Under the pieces are notes generated by a model. The model worked only from the letters and a program-made list of their open reading frames with translations, had not been told where the DNA came from and did not search any database. Positions 63,301-64,000 of a DNA stretch of 64,000 nucleotides are shown piece after piece. Position 1 is the first letter of the stretch. Each line of letters opens with the position of its first letter. Location: positions 3,300,273 to 3,364,272 of the forward strand of contig RPFO01000667.1 of the NCBI GenBank assembly GCA_009746045.1, read 5' to 3'. A program made the translations under genes and the position numbers. Source of the DNA: Mesostigma viride (taxonomy: Eukaryota > Streptophyta > Mesostigmatophyceae > Mesostigmatales > Mesostigmataceae).

Positions 63301-64000
63301 ACATAGTCTATTGAAAGGGGAACACAGTCTATTGAAAGGGGAACACAGTCTATTGAAAGGGGAACATAGTCTATTGAAAGGGGAACATAGTCTATTGAAA
63401 GGGGAACATAGTCTATTGAAAGGGGAACATAGTCTATTGAAAGGGGAACATAGTCTATTGAAAGGGGAACATAGTCTATTGAAAGGGGAACATAGTCTAT
63501 TGAAAGGGGAACATAGTCTATTGAAAGGGGAACATAGTCTATTGAAAGGGGAACATAGTCTATTGAAAGGGGAACACAGTCTATTGAAAGGGGAACATAG
63601 TCTATTGAAAGGGGAACATAGTCTATTGAAAGGGGAACATAGTCTATTGAAAGGGGAACACAGTCTATTGAAAGGGGAACACAGTCTATTGAAAGGGGAA
63701 CATAGTCTATTGAAAGGGGAACATAGTCTATTGAAAGGGGAACATAGTCTATTGAAAGGGGAACACAGTCTATTGAAAGGGGAACACAGTCTATTGAAAG
63801 GGGAACACAGTCTATTGAAAGGGGAACATAGTCTATTGAAAGGGGAACACAGTCTATTGAAAGGGGAACACAGTCTATTGAAAGGGGAACACAGTCTATT
63901 GAAAGGGGAACACAGTCTATTGAAAGGGGAACACAGTCTATTGAAAGGGGAACACAGTCTATTGAAAGGGGAACATAGTCTATTGAAAGGGGAACACAGT
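57349..64000. repeat. 21-bp array of about 317 units running out of the window
   Basis: The unit is GAAAGGGGAACA followed by YAGTCTATT, where Y is C or T. The first units on the left have GGGGAGCAC. Rare variants are TTGCAAGG near 57872 and a one-base deletion near 60889. It lies upstream of POLQ visible exon 1 and so probably in a POLQ intron. The open frame through it (LLKGEHS repeats) is an effect of the 21-bp period. Confidence 0.97.

Overview
The window looks like nuclear DNA of a green alga (Chlorophyta). This is inferred from intron-dense genes, GC-rich exons set in AT-richer introns and spacers, a plant-type DNA polymerase theta, algal-style secreted SGNH hydrolases, and many LINE and Harbinger relics. 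The species cannot be named from sequence alone. No bacterial operons, rRNA, tRNA or CRISPR were seen.

Left part (1-26,800): three paralogous multi-exon genes for secreted SGNH/GDSL-hydrolase-like proteins. Copy A (minus, 8215 to 3235) and copy B (plus, 9182 to 13524) are head to head across a 966-bp spacer. Copy C (plus, 20109 to 26777) lies downstream. Between B and C are a decayed LINE reverse-transcriptase fragment (about 13.8-14.7 kb) and a 3.4-kb PIF/Harbinger transposon (15935-19343) with matching terminal inverted repeats and a frameshifted transposase. Truncated copies of another LINE family, ending in a stem-loop plus a TTAA tail, lie near 0.4, 3.05 and 11.0 kb.

Middle part (27,100-36,050): a nest of APE-type LINE copies. 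One long degraded minus-strand copy (ORF1 remnants, endonuclease, reverse transcriptase) is accompanied by many 5'-truncated 3' ends in both orientations, most ending in a CACGTG-rich inverted repeat and a TTAA-type tail.

Right part (37,127-64,000): one gene, DNA polymerase theta (POLQ/TEBICHI), on the minus strand. Sixteen exons (57201 to 37127) run from helicase domain 2 through the exonuclease-like domain to the polymerase; the 5' part is outside the window. Exon phases agree at every junction and give 1,797 codons plus stop. Nearly every intron carries its own tandem repeat, including a 9-bp array (1.6 kb), an 81-bp array, a GAT array, and a 21-bp array that fills the last 6.6 kb and leaves the window.

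Main discovery candidate: tandem duplications anchored on 5' splice sites. In about ten of roughly 26 introns, in both unrelated gene families, the repeat unit starts at or spans the exon end and donor site, so the intron begins with two to fourteen serial donor-like sequences. The clearest cases are POLQ introns 2, 11 and 12, copy C intron 2, copy B introns 3 and 4, and copy A intron 2. This suggests a recurrent process that duplicates DNA at exon-intron boundaries, with consequences for splice choice and intron growth.
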